Source: Tsukamurella spumae (GTDB lineage: Bacteria > Actinomycetota > Actinomycetes > Mycobacteriales > Mycobacteriaceae). From it: a DNA stretch of 64,000 bases. Below the pieces are notes generated by a model. It did no database searches, was not told the origin of the DNA, and saw only the letters and a list, made by a program, of their open reading frames with translations. This document shows, piece by piece, positions 15,457-24,777 of the stretch. The DNA lies in assembly GCF_012396015.1 (NCBI RefSeq), contig NZ_JAAXOQ010000001.1, positions 1 to 64,000 on the forward strand, written 5' to 3'. Position 1 is the stretch's first letter. Each line of letters begins with the position of its first letter. The position numbers and the translations under genes are program-made.

Positions 15457-15476
15457 GCGCACAATATGCGCACAAT
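15457..15476 (+). promoter_or_regulatory. putative integrase arm-type sites, right pair
   Basis: GCGCACAAT occurs at 15457-15465 and 15468-15476, same orientation and 11-bp period, matching the left pair at 858-877. It overlaps the upstream region of the integrase gene. Position and duplication suggest integrase binding. Confidence 0.55.
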
Positions 15477-15596
15477 CGGAGTGTAGATCCTGTCAACGCC
15501 TGACCATCGGAGTACCGAGGAGAACGCCGTGAATGCGCAGGTAGACTGCCTATTCGCCCCGGTTGGGTCGATGTGTCCGCGACCTGTACTGTACGT

Positions 15597-15623
15597 TTCG
15601 ATCCCAGCTAGGACCACCGAGAA
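15597..15623 (+). repeat. attR core (27-bp direct repeat)
   Basis: This is an exact copy of 788-814: the 3' end of tRNA-Val(CAC) without the rest of the tRNA. The sequence 5' of it (ACTGTACG) is unrelated to the tRNA body, so this is a fragment, as expected for the distal att site. Confidence 0.88.
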
Positions 15624-15648
15624 GCCGCCTGGTGATCAGGCGGTTTTC
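15622..15648 (+). terminator. displaced tRNA-Val terminator
   Basis: The stem AGCCGCCTG / CAGGCGGTT with a TTTTCTTCG tail is nearly the same as 813-838 (one substitution and one inserted T). It would be the original chromosomal terminator of tRNA-Val(CAC), separated from the tRNA by the element. Confidence 0.6.
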
Positions 15649-15770
15649 TTCGTTTCTGGGGTCGGTCCTGTCACTCGCGATCCACCGCGCCGGGTCACCG
15701 GCCCCATGTGTGAATCCGTTTCTCAAAGTCACCACCCCTGACGTTAGTCGGGAGCACTAATGTTGAAGCC

Positions 15771-16388
15771 ATGGTCAACGAAGAGAAACAACCCGTAGCG
15801 CTGTGGTTCGATCCGGTATGCCCGTGGGCGTGGGGAACGTCCCGATGGCTCACGGAGGTCACCAAGGTGAGACCGATCGACCTGCAGCTGCGCATCATGA
15901 GTCTCTCGGCCCTCAACGAGGGCGGCGATGTGCCGCCCGAGTTCGCGGAGCGCCTGGCCGCCGGGTGGGGTCCGGTTCGGGTGAGCGCGGCGATCGCGCG
16001 CGACCTCGGTCCCGCGAAACTCGCCGACTTCTACACCGCGATCGGAACACTGATCCACCACCAGGGCAAGGACGTCAGCGTCGAGACGATCCGCGCGGCG
16101 CTCGCCGACGCCGGCCTTCCGGAGTCCTACGCCGACGACGCCGCGTCCACCGAACTCGACGATGACATTCGTGCCTCGACCCAGGCGGCTGTCGACGCGG
16201 TGGGCACGGGGACCGGCACCCCGGTGACCGAGGTGAACGGCCGAGCCTTCTCGGGGCCGGTGATCGATTCGTACCCGACGGGCGAGGAGGCCGGAGAGTT
16301 CTTCGACGGGATCGAGCTCACCAGCCGGTTCTCGCACTTCTATGAGTTGCGCCGAGGGCGCGACGGGGAGCCGAACTACAGCAACTGA
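15771..16388 (+). CDS. DsbA-family oxidoreductase, Rv2466c-like (mycothiol-dependent nitroreductase family)
   Basis: A 205-aa thioredoxin-fold protein. The active-site region is WFDPVCPWAWGTSRWL near residues 12-27, matching the Rv2466c/DsbA-like family, which uses mycothiol to reduce nitro compounds and oxidants. The second cysteine of the usual CPWC is replaced by Ala, so a monothiol mechanism is likely. The cis-Pro loop (GTGTPVTEVNG) and the C-terminal helices (SHFYELRRGR) are present. It is cytosolic and the first chromosomal gene after attR. No SigH-type promoter is evident upstream. Confidence 0.8.
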   Translation: MVNEEKQPVALWFDPVCPWAWGTSRWLTEVTKVRPIDLQLRIMSLSALNEGGDVPPEFAERLAAGWGPVRVSAAIARDLGPAKLADFYTAIGTLIHHQGKDVSVETIRAALADAGLPESYADDAASTELDDDIRASTQAAVDAVGTGTGTPVTEVNGRAFSGPVIDSYPTGEEAGEFFDGIELTSRFSHFYELRRGRDGEPNYSN

Positions 16389-16418
16389 CGGATCGCGATC
16401 CCCGCGTCCCCGCGTCGG

Positions 16419-17165
16419 TCAGCGGGCCTGTGCCAGGGCGACCGCGTCGGGGCCGGCGGGGAAGCGCAGCGTGCCCGTGGTGTCGTGCACCGCACGCCAG
16501 ACGGCGCCGGCCACATCCTGGGGAGTGGTGACATCGCCCTGCGCGGTGAAGCCTTCGATGATCGGTGCGGCGAATTCGGAGTAGGCGTCGGGGACCACGT
16601 CGCTGAGATCTCCGGCGTTCGCCGAGAACTGCGTGGTGGGGCAGCCGGGCTGGACGAGCTTCGCCTGGACCCCGAACGGGGCCAGTTCAAGCGCCAGCGA
16701 CGCGGTGAATCCCTCCGTGGCCATCTTGCTCGCCTTGTACATCGCGGTCAGAGGCATGGCCCCGAGGACGACGCTCGAGCTCACGTTGACCACGACACCC
16801 GAGCGCCGCTGCCGGAACTGCGTGATGACGGCCTTGGTCGTCGCCATCACCGCGAACGTGTTCGTTTCGAACAGCTCTCGGGCCTTGTCCATCGACATCG
16901 CCTCGACGACCCCGATCGACCCGATGCCCGCGTTGTTGACCAGGACATCAATGGGTCCGGCCGCAGCGAAGGCCGCTGTCACGCTATCCGGATCCGTCAC
17001 GTCCAGCTGCACGATCCTGATGCGGTCGGAGAGCGGCAGGACGTCCTCGCGCGGCGTGCGCATCGTGGCGACGACCTTCCATCCCTGGGAATGGAAGTGG
17101 AGGGCGGTGGCGAGGCCGTACCCGGAGGATGCTCCGGTGATGAGTATTGTCTTCACGCCACCCAC
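16419..17165 (-). CDS. short-chain dehydrogenase/reductase
   Basis: A 248-aa classical SDR. It has the cofactor motif TGASSGYG near residue 11, an LDVTD acidic loop, NNAG near 85, a Ser in NVSSSVVLG and the YKASK catalytic Tyr/Lys at about 155. The substrate is unknown. The start is GTG 17165 (a second GTG 9 bases further in is possible). It diverges from an AraC-type regulator across a strong palindrome, which suggests regulation by that neighbour. Confidence 0.9.
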   Translation of the reverse strand: MGGVKTILITGASSGYGLATALHFHSQGWKVVATMRTPREDVLPLSDRIRIVQLDVTDPDSVTAAFAAAGPIDVLVNNAGIGSIGVVEAMSMDKARELFETNTFAVMATTKAVITQFRQRRSGVVVNVSSSVVLGAMPLTAMYKASKMATEGFTASLALELAPFGVQAKLVQPGCPTTQFSANAGDLSDVVPDAYSEFAAPIIEGFTAQGDVTTPQDVAGAVWRAVHDTTGTLRFPAGPDAVALAQAR

Positions 17166-17181
17166 GCTAGCCCGGCCGTAT

Positions 17182-17227
17182 CGGACTATCTATAATCAAA
17201 AGTCTCGACTTCATTATCGATAGTCCG
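17182..17227. promoter_or_regulatory. 15-bp inverted repeat operator between SDR and AraC genes
   Basis: CGGACTATCTATAAT (17182-17196) is mirrored by ATTATCGATAGTCCG (17213-17227) with a 16-base spacer and one mismatch. The region is AT rich in a GC-rich genome and lies in the divergent promoter region. It is probably the binding site of the AraC-type protein. Confidence 0.7.
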
Positions 17228-17271
17228 GCTTGAAGTGCAGCCAGCAGGCCGGCGACCGGGTGGGAGACCTC

Positions 17272-18168
17272 GTGACTGATCCTCTGTCTCAGGTGGTGCA
17301 GTTGTTGAGACCCCGCGGCGTGGTCTCCAAGCGGATCTCCGGCGCGGGCGCCTGGGGTGTCCGCTACGCCGCATTCGGTCACCCGGGGTTCGCCGTCGTC
17401 CTGGAGGGAAGCTGTCGCCTGGCAGTAGCGGGCGCTCGCGAGATCATCCTCAACCGGGGAGACTTCGTGCTCCTCCCGGCTACACCGGCGTTCGATCTCT
17501 CCGGCTTCGACGATGTCAATCCCATCCAGGTGGACCCCCGAGGTCTGAGCGGCGATGTGGATGCGGACTATTCAGGCGGTCTCGAGCCGGAGGTCCGCAT
17601 CCTGGGTGGCAGCTTCGTGTTCGATTCGCCTGATACATCCCTTCTGTGCTCGCTCCTGCCTCCGATCGTGCATGTCAGCGGTGTCGAGCGATTCCAACCC
17701 CTCGTCTCCCTGGTGGCGGACGAGGCGGTTCAGGACAGGCCGGGGCGCGATCTGGTGCTGTCGCGACTCGTCGAGATCCTTCTCGTCGAGTCGCTGCGGA
17801 CGGTATCCGCTCCCGAGGCGCCCGTTGGACTGCTGCGTGGCCTGGCCGACCCCAGGATCGCGCCCGCCGTTGGACAGATGCACCAACGGATCGATAAGCC
17901 GTGGACGGTCTCCGAGCTGAGTGAGGTCGCCTCGTTGTCGCGATCGGCGTTCTTCACCAGGTTCACGCGCTGCGTCGGTGTACCCCCGATGGAGTACTTG
18001 ACGGCATGGCGGATGGCGGTGGCGCGTGATCTCCTCCGCCACGAAGACATCGGAGTCGCCGAAGTGGGCAGTCGGGTCGGCTACGGTTCGGCCAGCGCAT
18101 TCAGCACGGCGTTCACCAGGTACACGGGTGAGCCCCCGCGCGCGTACGTCCGCAGATCTGCGGGGTGA
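17272..18168 (+). CDS. AraC-family transcriptional regulator
   Basis: A 298-aa protein read from GTG 17272 behind GGGAGA. The N-terminal cupin-type sensor (AraC-binding-like/cupin_6; GFAVVLEGSCRLAVAG, NRGDFVLLP) covers about 1-190. The C-terminal pair of HTH motifs covers ~200-298: TVSELSEVASLSRSAFFTRF, then VPPMEYLTAWR, and the signature VGYGSASAFSTAFTRYTGEPP. It likely controls the divergent SDR and itself through the 17182-17227 palindrome. The inducer is unknown. Confidence 0.92.
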   Translation: MTDPLSQVVQLLRPRGVVSKRISGAGAWGVRYAAFGHPGFAVVLEGSCRLAVAGAREIILNRGDFVLLPATPAFDLSGFDDVNPIQVDPRGLSGDVDADYSGGLEPEVRILGGSFVFDSPDTSLLCSLLPPIVHVSGVERFQPLVSLVADEAVQDRPGRDLVLSRLVEILLVESLRTVSAPEAPVGLLRGLADPRIAPAVGQMHQRIDKPWTVSELSEVASLSRSAFFTRFTRCVGVPPMEYLTAWRMAVARDLLRHEDIGVAEVGSRVGYGSASAFSTAFTRYTGEPPRAYVRRSAG

Positions 18169-18188
18169 ACCGCGGATCTCAGCGGTGC

Positions 18189-19670
18189 TCAGTCTCGGTC
18201 GGGGCCGTGGTCGGTGGGAATCGGCGGCTCCGGGAGCACGGGGTAGGGGCCGGTGTAGCCGGCGCGCTCCGCCGCCACGCTCGTGACCTTGCCGCGCACC
18301 GCGTACCAACCGCCGATGAGCATCGGGACCAGGGCGACGATCGCGTAGAGGTTCCAGATGTTCTCGTAGCACATCAGCACGACGACGGCAGCGAGGAACG
18401 TGAGCGATGCGTAGCTGCTCCACGGAGAGAACACCTGTCGGAACGTCGGTCGGGTCACGATGCCCTTGTTCGCCCAGCGGTGCAACTGGATCTGGCACAG
18501 CAGGATCATCGCCCACGTCGAGATGATGCCCAGCGCGGACAGGTCCAGCGCGATGTTGAACGCCTCTTCCGGAACCACCATGTTGAGCACCACGCCGAGC
18601 AGCGTCAGACCACCGGTGAGGGCGATGCCACCGAACGGGACACCGTTGCGGTTCATCTTGCCGGTGAATGCAGGGCCGCTGCCGTTGAGCGCCATCGACC
18701 GCAGGATCCGGCCGGTGGAGTACAGGCCGGCGTTGAGGCTGGACAGCGCCGCCGTCAGAACGACCAGGTTCATCACATCGCCCGCGTACGGCACGCCGAT
18801 CTTGGAGAAGAAGGTGACGAACGGGCTGGTCCCCTTGGCGAACTCGGTGTACGGAACGAGCAGGGCGAGCAGGATCAAGGACCCCACGTAGAAGACGGCG
18901 ATCCGGACGATCACGGAGTTGATCGCTCGCGGCATGACCTTCGCGGGCTCCGCGGTCTCGCCCGCCGCGATGCCCACGAGTTCGACTGCCGCGTAGGCGA
19001 AGACGACACCCGAGACGACGATGGCAAGTGGTAGGAAGCCGAGCGGCAGGAGGCCGCCGTTGTCGGCGATGAGCGAGGGGCCGGTGGTGTGGCCGTCGAC
19101 CGGCATCCGGGAGGCGAGGATGACGATGCCGACGACGAGGAAGCCGACCAGCGCCACGACCTTGATGATCGCGGCCCAGAACTCCATCTCGCCGAAGAGT
19201 TTCACGGAGATGATGTTCATCGCCATCACGATCGCCAGCGCGATCAGAGCGATCGTCCACTGCGGTATCGCGCTGAACACACCCCAGTAGTGGACGTACA
19301 GGGCGATCGCGGTCACGTCCACGATGGCGGTCGCCGCCCAGTTGAAGAAGTACAACCATCCGGTGACGAATGCTGTCTTCTCCCCGAAGAATTCGCGTGC
19401 GTACGAGACGAACGACCCGGAGGACGGGCGATGCAGTACGAGTTCTCCGAGTGCTCGCAGGATGAAGAAGACGAAGAGGCCGCACACCGCGTAGACGAGG
19501 AACAATCCGGGACCGGCGTCGTGCAGTCGGCTGCCGGCGCCCATGAACAGGCCGGTACCGATCGCGCCTCCGATCGCGATCATCTGGATCTGACGGGGCT
19601 TCAGGGTCTTGTGGTAGCCCTCCTCCTCATGTGCGAGAACGGAGTTGTCGTAATCAGCTTGTGACGTCAT
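18189..19670 (-). CDS. amino-acid permease (APC superfamily, AnsP/GABA-permease-like)
   Basis: A 493-aa membrane protein with about 12 transmembrane segments. It opens with the family signature [20 protein letters not shown] and has the loop [18 protein letters not shown]. The closest known type is the asparagine/aromatic amino-acid permease group (AnsP, CycA, GabP); the exact substrate cannot be read off. The start is taken at ATG 19670, because the preceding 15 codons lie upstream of the conserved soluble N-terminus. It works as a proton-coupled importer. It is monocistronic and convergent with the AraC gene. Confidence 0.9.
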   Translation of the reverse strand: MTSQADYDNSVLAHEEEGYHKTLKPRQIQMIAIGGAIGTGLFMGAGSRLHDAGPGLFLVYAVCGLFVFFILRALGELVLHRPSSGSFVSYAREFFGEKTAFVTGWLYFFNWAATAIVDVTAIALYVHYWGVFSAIPQWTIALIALAIVMAMNIISVKLFGEMEFWAAIIKVVALVGFLVVGIVILASRMPVDGHTTGPSLIADNGGLLPLGFLPLAIVVSGVVFAYAAVELVGIAAGETAEPAKVMPRAINSVIVRIAVFYVGSLILLALLVPYTEFAKGTSPFVTFFSKIGVPYAGDVMNLVVLTAALSSLNAGLYSTGRILRSMALNGSGPAFTGKMNRNGVPFGGIALTGGLTLLGVVLNMVVPEEAFNIALDLSALGIISTWAMILLCQIQLHRWANKGIVTRPTFRQVFSPWSSYASLTFLAAVVVLMCYENIWNLYAIVALVPMLIGGWYAVRGKVTSVAAERAGYTGPYPVLPEPPIPTDHGPDRD

Positions 19671-19734
19671 GCCCGGGAACGCTAGGGGCGTGTTGTGACG
19701 AACGTGGTGCCGCAACTGTTACGGCCGCGCTACT

Positions 19735-20613
19735 TCAGGTCGAGGGCCGCGGCTTCACGTCGCGGAGCGTGCGGTGCAGGATCTCTGCGAGTCGGGTGCA
19801 CGTGGGATAGCGATCATCGACTCGCTTGGCCAGTGCCTTGCGGAACACAGCGGTGAGGCTGGCGGGGAGCCACCGTCGAACGGAGTCCGGTGCCGGCGCG
19901 GAGGCGTGGAGATGCGCATGCCTGACGGCGAGCTCCGTGCGGCGCAGGAAGGGAGGCCGGCCGGTGAGGAGCTCGAACGCGGTGGCGGCGAACGCGTAGC
20001 CGTCGGTCTGCGGGAACAGATCCTGCGCGCGCAGCAGTTCCGGTGCGGCGTACGGGAGTGAGAACAACAGGTCACCGTCGTAGAGGACCGTCGCGGGCGG
20101 AACCAGGGGTTGGGCGATCCCGAAATCCGACAGAACGCCGCGTGCGCCGAGCCCGGCGCCCTCGACCAGGATGTTGGCGGGCTTGACATCGCGGTGCAGA
20201 ACTCCGGCTCGGTGGCAGTCGTCGAGGGCGTGCCCGACGTCGACCAGTACGGGGACGATGACGGCGAGATCGGGCTCGACCTCGCCGGGAACGAAGGTCG
20301 TTGCCGCGGCGCCGTCCACGTACTGCAGCGCGATCCACGCGCGCGGATCACCCGGTGTTCCGCCGAGAGGCACGACCGGATCCTCTCCGCAATCGAGGAC
20401 GGCCGCTACATTCGGGCCGGCGACCTTGTCGGTGAGGCGGAACTCGCGCTGGAAGCGGCGATAGGCGTGCCCGCTCGTGTCGGCAGTGCGAAGCAGCTTG
20501 AGCGCCACCGGCTCTTCGCCCGGTCGCTGCGCGAGGAAGACGTCCGCGCTGCCGCCTCGTCCGAGCCGCCGGAGCACCGCGTACCCGGCGACGACGTCTC
20601 CCACGTTCGGCAT
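19735..20613 (-). CDS. soluble Ser/Thr protein kinase
   Basis: A ~292-aa Hanks-type kinase domain with no transmembrane or extracellular part. It has a glycine loop (LGRGGSADVFLA), VALKLL lysine, HRDVKPANILV catalytic loop, SDFGIA and the APELL motif. The C-terminus ends right after the kinase fold, so it is a stand-alone cytosolic kinase, unlike the receptor kinase at 29142. The ATG at 20613 is chosen; a TTG at 20622 is nearer to a GGGGG run. Its substrate and partners are not apparent from the neighbours. Confidence 0.88.
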   Translation of the reverse strand: MPNVGDVVAGYAVLRRLGRGGSADVFLAQRPGEEPVALKLLRTADTSGHAYRRFQREFRLTDKVAGPNVAAVLDCGEDPVVPLGGTPGDPRAWIALQYVDGAAATTFVPGEVEPDLAVIVPVLVDVGHALDDCHRAGVLHRDVKPANILVEGAGLGARGVLSDFGIAQPLVPPATVLYDGDLLFSLPYAAPELLRAQDLFPQTDGYAFAATAFELLTGRPPFLRRTELAVRHAHLHASAPAPDSVRRWLPASLTAVFRKALAKRVDDRYPTCTRLAEILHRTLRDVKPRPST

Positions 20614-20765
20614 AGCGTTCAAAGGCCCCCGACCTTGATGACACCACGGACAGGCGCGTGGCGCACGATCGAGGCCACTATCGCACGGGACGGCGCGCGG
20701 TGCGCCACCGAGCCGATCCGTGTGTATTCCGCCCGCGATCGTGCGGGCGCGATACCGTCACAGGT

Positions 20766-21203
20766 ATGCCGATCAAGCTCGAGAACGTCGCGATCGCGGT
20801 CCGTGATCTGGAAGCGACGATCGCGTTCTTCACGGACCTCGGCCTCACTGTCATCGGACGGCAGACGGTCAGCGGTGAATGGACGGACACCGCCGTCGGG
20901 CTCGACGGCAACCACGCCAAGATCGCGATGCTCGAAACACCCGGCGGCCAAGGTCGTATCGAGTTGTTCGAGTACCTGCATCCGGATGCCATCGAGACCG
21001 AACCCACGCTGCCCAACGAGATCGGGATGCATCGCGTCGCCTTCTCGGTCGATGACCTGGATGAGGCCCTCGCGATCGCGGCGAAGCACGGTTGCCATCC
21101 GCTCCGCGGAGTCGGCACCTACGAGGACGTCTACAGACTCACCTATGTCCGCGGCCCGAGCGGCATCATCGTGATGCTCGCGCAGGAGCTCGGCACGGCC
21201 TGA
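20766..21203 (+). CDS. VOC-family (glyoxalase/dioxygenase fold) protein
   Basis: A 145-aa protein with the paired beta-alpha-beta-beta-beta layout of the vicinal oxygen chelate family (KLENVAIAVRDLEATIAFF at the start; MHRVAFSVDDLDEALAIA in the second half). Likely metal ligands are the Glu in IELFEY and the His in GMHRVAF. The exact reaction is unknown. It is monocistronic, with the start at ATG 20766. Confidence 0.85.
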   Translation: MPIKLENVAIAVRDLEATIAFFTDLGLTVIGRQTVSGEWTDTAVGLDGNHAKIAMLETPGGQGRIELFEYLHPDAIETEPTLPNEIGMHRVAFSVDDLDEALAIAAKHGCHPLRGVGTYEDVYRLTYVRGPSGIIVMLAQELGTA

Positions 21204-21243
21204 CCGGTCCGCGCCGACCCCGGTCACGAGATGATCCGGTCGC

Positions 21244-21585
21244 TCAGCTCCGGTTCAGCGCTGCCGCGCGCGTGATCAGGGCGCGGAAGGCGTCGGCGTC
21301 GAGCGTGTCGGACTCCCGGAGATCGATGGCGCGGCGCGTGCCGGCGTCCAGGCTCGCGTTGAACAGGCCGTCCGGATCCTCGACCGCGGCGCCCTTCGCG
21401 AAGGTCACCTTGACCTTGTCCTTGTACGTCTCGACCGTGCACAGCAGTCCGTCGAGGGAGAACGTCGGCACCCCGTCGGGGTTGGAGGGCTTGCGCCACT
21501 TGGCTTCCTCGACGGTGTCCGGCTCGGCCTCGAGGATCACGGCACGGATCCGTCCGACGGTGCGCTCACGCCAATCGATGCTCAT
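21244..21585 (-). CDS. DUF1801 family protein
   Basis: A 113-aa protein with the DUF1801 pattern: helical N-terminus (RIRAVILEAEPDTVEEAKWR), a strand with VPTFSLDGLLCTVETYKDKVKVTF, then GLFNASLDAGTRRAIDLRE and a C-terminal helix. The family is cytosolic with a YdhG-like fold and unclear function. It converges with the VOC gene; 40 bases separate them. Confidence 0.8.
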   Translation of the reverse strand: MSIDWRERTVGRIRAVILEAEPDTVEEAKWRKPSNPDGVPTFSLDGLLCTVETYKDKVKVTFAKGAAVEDPDGLFNASLDAGTRRAIDLRESDTLDADAFRALITRAAALNRS

Positions 21586-22067
21586 GGTCGAACGGTACGC
21601 CGACGGCGGCCGGGGCGTGCAGCCCCGGCCGTCGTGGGGGCGAACAGATATCAGTGCACGTCGACCGAGGGGGCGTCGGTCACGTGCGGGCCGTTCGAAT
21701 CGACACTCGCAGTGCCGGTGTCGGCTTCCACGCTGCGGGTACTCGCGCCGGCGTTGTCACGGTCATCGCGCGGCAATAGCGATGGCTGTCACACCACAGT
21801 GCTGCCTTTGGATGTCCTGGGAGTTCTGAAGCTATCACCATTTCTCAGCGATACCAATGGTTTCGCCGTCCTTTGTTCACGCTAATTTTATTACCTCGCA
21901 GTAGCGAAAAACACTGTCCACTAATGGAACTCGTTCCACGGTTTGCGATCGAGTGCCACTCGGCAATCGGTGTCTTCCATTCCGTGTCGTGCGGTGAGAA
22001 TGGCGATCGCAATGCGCGGGAAATGGTGGGGGAAGATTTCTGCGATGTCCGTCGGTACGCTGGAGTG
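21586..22067. other. 482-bp intergenic region with an AT-rich stretch
   Basis: No gene is convincing. A minus-strand frame of about 42 codons (stop at 21651-21653, rich in Asp/Thr/Ser) exists but lacks a standard start. The part 21825-21930 is much richer in A+T than the rest of the window (it includes TTTTATTACC) and may contain a promoter or a site for a nucleoid protein. The final 100 bases precede the FhuF-like gene. Confidence 0.4.
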
Positions 22068-22595
22068 ATGGACGACCGTGATGCCGTCGACGCGCTGCGG
22101 CGCGGTATCCGCGCACCCGATCTGCGGGTGGCCGGAATCCTCTACTGGTACGCCCTGTCCGGGGCCCTCGCCCGAGTCGCGATCGCGGGATCGGACGGCG
22201 CCGGCGCGCCCGTCCGGACCGGGGCCGGCGGATGGCCGGAACTGGGGGAGGCGGCACCGTCGGACGACCCGGCCGGCGCGCTGGCGCGTGCCTTCCACCG
22301 CCTGATCCCCGGGATCGCGCAGGCCTGCGGTGCCACGGAACGCTCGCTCTGGGCGATCGGGACGGACTCGATCGCCGCGGCGGCGCTCGCGACGGGGGAG
22401 CCGCGCACCGTCGCCGACCGGATGCTGCGGGCGTGCGGGCCGGACGCCCCGGCCGCGCGGTTCGACGAGGTCCCGGGGCGCGGCACCGTCGTCCGACGGG
22501 GCTCCTGCTGCCTGCTCTACCTGTGCCCCGGGATGGGCAAGTGCCTGAGCTGCCCCCGGCAGACTCCCCAGGAGCGGCGCGCGCGGCTCGCGTGA
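22068..22595 (+). CDS. FhuF-like iron-sulfur protein (siderophore-iron reductase type)
   Basis: A 175-aa protein whose C-terminus carries the FhuF_C signature: RGSCCLLYLCPGMGKCLSCP, with adjacent cysteines and a CxxC pair that hold a [2Fe-2S] cluster. FhuF proteins release iron from ferric siderophores in the cytoplasm. The N-terminal half is helical and variable as usual. The start ATG 22068 has TGGAG just upstream. No clear IdeR/DtxR box is visible. It is located upstream of thrS, probably as its own unit. Confidence 0.8.
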   Translation: MDDRDAVDALRRGIRAPDLRVAGILYWYALSGALARVAIAGSDGAGAPVRTGAGGWPELGEAAPSDDPAGALARAFHRLIPGIAQACGATERSLWAIGTDSIAAAALATGEPRTVADRMLRACGPDAPAARFDEVPGRGTVVRRGSCCLLYLCPGMGKCLSCPRQTPQERRARLA

Positions 22596-22698
22596 GGGTC
22601 GCCTCGCGCGGCGGCCGCACGCCGGGGACCGATAGGATCGATCGGACTGATAACCGCGTGCGGCCAGGTATGCCGCCCGCTACATGACTAGGAGCACT

Positions 22699-24744
22699 GT
22701 GAGCACCACCTTCGTCGTCCCCGCCGGAATCGCGGCCGGGGCAGCCATGCGCGAGCTGGATCTGCCGAACAAGGGCCCCGAGGCGGTCGTGGTCGTCAAG
22801 ACCGCCGACGGCACCCTCAAGGACCTGAGCTGGATCCCCGAGACCGACACCGAGGTCGAGTCCGTCGCGGCGAACACGGAGGACGGGCGCAGTGTGATCC
22901 GCCACTCGGCGGCGCACGTGCTGGCGCAGGCCGTCCAGGACGGCTTCCCGGGCACCAAGCTGGGCATCGGCCCTCCCATCAAGGACGGCTTCTACTACGA
23001 CTTCGACGTCGCCGAGCCCTTCACTCCCGAGGACCTCAAGGGCCTCGAGAAGAAGATGAAGCAGATCATCAAGGCGGGGCAGCGGTTCTCGCGCCGGGTG
23101 TACGCGAGCAAGGACGAGGCCCGCGCCGAACTGGCGGGTGAGCCCTACAAGCTCGAGCTCATCGACGACAAGGGTGCCGCGGACGACAGCGAGGTCATGG
23201 AGGTCGGCGGCGCCGAGCTCACCGCCTACGACAACCTCAATCCCCGTACCGGCGAACGGATCTGGGGCGATCTGTGCCGTGGCCCCCACGTGCCGACCAC
23301 CAAGTACATCCCCGCGGTGAAGCTGACCCGCAGCTCCGCGGCGTACTGGCGCGGCGACCAGAACAACGCCGACCTGCAGCGCGTCTACGGCACCGCGTGG
23401 GAGTCGCCCGAGGCGATGGACGAGTACCTCGAGCTGCTCGCCGAGGCGGAGAAGCGCGATCACCGCAAGCTCGGGGCGGAGCTGGACCTGTTCAGCTTCC
23501 CCGACGAGCTGGGTTCCGGCCTGCCCGTGTTCCACCCCAAGGGCGGGATCATCCGCAAGGAGCTGGAGGAGTACTCGCGGCAGCGGCACATCGACGCCGG
23601 CTACGACTTCGTGAACACTCCGCACCTGACCAAGAGCACGCTCTACGAGGTCTCGGGCCACCTGGACTGGTACAAGGACGGGATGTTCCCGGCCATGCAT
23701 CTCGACGCCGAGTACGACGACGAGGGCAACGTCACCAAGCCGGGCCAGGACTACTACGTCAAGCCGATGAACTGCCCGATGCACAACCTGATCTTCGATG
23801 CCCGCGGTCGTTCGTATCGCGAGCTTCCGCTGCGGCTCTTCGAGTTCGGCTCGGTGTATCGCTACGAGAAGTCCGGCGTGATCCACGGCCTGACCCGCGT
23901 GCGCGGCATGACGCAGGACGATGCCCACATCTACTGCACCAAGGAACAGATGCACGAGGAGCTGACCACGACCCTCGAGTTCGTGCTCTCGCTCCTCAAG
24001 GACTACGGCCTCGACGACTTCTACCTCGAGCTCTCCACCAAGGACCCGCAGAAGTACGTCGGCTCGGACGAGGTGTGGGAGGAGGCGACCAAGACCCTCC
24101 AACAGGTGGCTGAGGCATCCGGTCTCGACCTCGTGCCGGATCCGGGGGGCGCCGCCTTCTACGGCCCGAAGATCTCCGTGCAGGCCAAGGACGCACTCGG
24201 CCGGACCTGGCAGATGTCCACCATCCAGCTGGACTTCAACCTCCCGGAGCGGTTCGAGCTCGAGTACACCGCGCCCGACGGCACCAAGCAACGCCCGGTG
24301 ATGATCCACCGCGCGCTGTTCGGCTCCATCGAGCGCTTCTTCGGCGTGCTCACCGAGCACTACGCCGGGGCCTTCCCCGCTTGGCTCGCGCCGCAGCAGG
24401 TGGTCGGTATCCCGGTGGCGGAGCAGTTCGGCGACCACCTGGAGACGGTCATCCGCGCGCTGAAGAAGCACGGGATCCGCGCCGAGGTCGACCACAGCGA
24501 CGACCGGATGCAGAAGAAGATCCGCAACCACACCACGCAGAAGGTGCCGTTCATGCTGCTCGCAGGCGAGCACGACCGCGACGCCGGAGCGGTCAGCTTC
24601 CGCTTCCGCGACGGCACCCAGGTCAACGAGGTGCCGGTCGACGATGCCGTGCAGCGGATCGTTGACTGGGTGCACGCGCGCCGCAACGAATCCCCGACGG
24701 CCGAGCTCCTGGGCCCGGCGGAGAGCACCGTCGGGACGGCCTGA
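22699..24744 (+). CDS. thrS: threonine-tRNA ligase
   Basis: A 681-aa class II synthetase that charges tRNA-Thr and edits mischarged serine. In order it has a TGS domain (~1-75), an editing domain with [11 protein letters not shown] (zinc/His motif) and FYYDFDV, the catalytic core with [29 protein letters not shown] and [11 protein letters not shown], and the C-terminal anticodon-binding domain ([16 protein letters not shown]). GTG 22699 is chosen because AGGAG lies just before it. It leads the conserved run thrS-HIT-pgsA-patA-pimA known from mycobacteria. Confidence 0.98.
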   Translation: MSTTFVVPAGIAAGAAMRELDLPNKGPEAVVVVKTADGTLKDLSWIPETDTEVESVAANTEDGRSVIRHSAAHVLAQAVQDGFPGTKLGIGPPIKDGFYYDFDVAEPFTPEDLKGLEKKMKQIIKAGQRFSRRVYASKDEARAELAGEPYKLELIDDKGAADDSEVMEVGGAELTAYDNLNPRTGERIWGDLCRGPHVPTTKYIPAVKLTRSSAAYWRGDQNNADLQRVYGTAWESPEAMDEYLELLAEAEKRDHRKLGAELDLFSFPDELGSGLPVFHPKGGIIRKELEEYSRQRHIDAGYDFVNTPHLTKSTLYEVSGHLDWYKDGMFPAMHLDAEYDDEGNVTKPGQDYYVKPMNCPMHNLIFDARGRSYRELPLRLFEFGSVYRYEKSGVIHGLTRVRGMTQDDAHIYCTKEQMHEELTTTLEFVLSLLKDYGLDDFYLELSTKDPQKYVGSDEVWEEATKTLQQVAEASGLDLVPDPGGAAFYGPKISVQAKDALGRTWQMSTIQLDFNLPERFELEYTAPDGTKQRPVMIHRALFGSIERFFGVLTEHYAGAFPAWLAPQQVVGIPVAEQFGDHLETVIRALKKHGIRAEVDHSDDRMQKKIRNHTTQKVPFMLLAGEHDRDAGAVSFRFRDGTQVNEVPVDDAVQRIVDWVHARRNESPTAELLGPAESTVGTA

Positions 24745-24777
24745 CCGGCACCGAGCGGAGAGGACGGGGAGGAATCG

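Larger units (their letters stand above)
788..15623. mobile_element. integrative element in tRNA-Val(CAC), ~14.8 kb
   Basis: The element is bounded by the 27-bp att repeats, with a tyrosine integrase gene (14143-15432) next to attR and repeated putative integrase arm sites inside each end. It carries a possible excisionase, a toxin/immunity module disrupted by an IS, an MspA-like porin, an mIHF paralogue and a group of small phage-type genes. No capsid, tail, terminase, replication or conjugation gene is visible. It is therefore best described as a genomic island or defective/satellite prophage rather than a full phage or ICE. Several genes are frameshifted or truncated, so it looks partly decayed. 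The 2450-4170 part is visibly less GC rich than the surroundings. Confidence 0.85.

Noticed and set aside
788-15623. Interpretation as a complete prophage or conjugative element
   Set aside because: No capsid, terminase, portal, tail, replication or conjugation gene is visible, so only the broader term integrative element is supported.
17572-19485. A 637-codon minus-strand frame over the AraC and permease genes
   Set aside because: It is a shadow of the permease in another frame and antisense to the AraC gene; it contains no recognisable domain.
22596-22698. T-box leader before thrS
   Set aside because: The region is short (about 100 bases) and lacks a T-box sequence or terminator/antiterminator pair.
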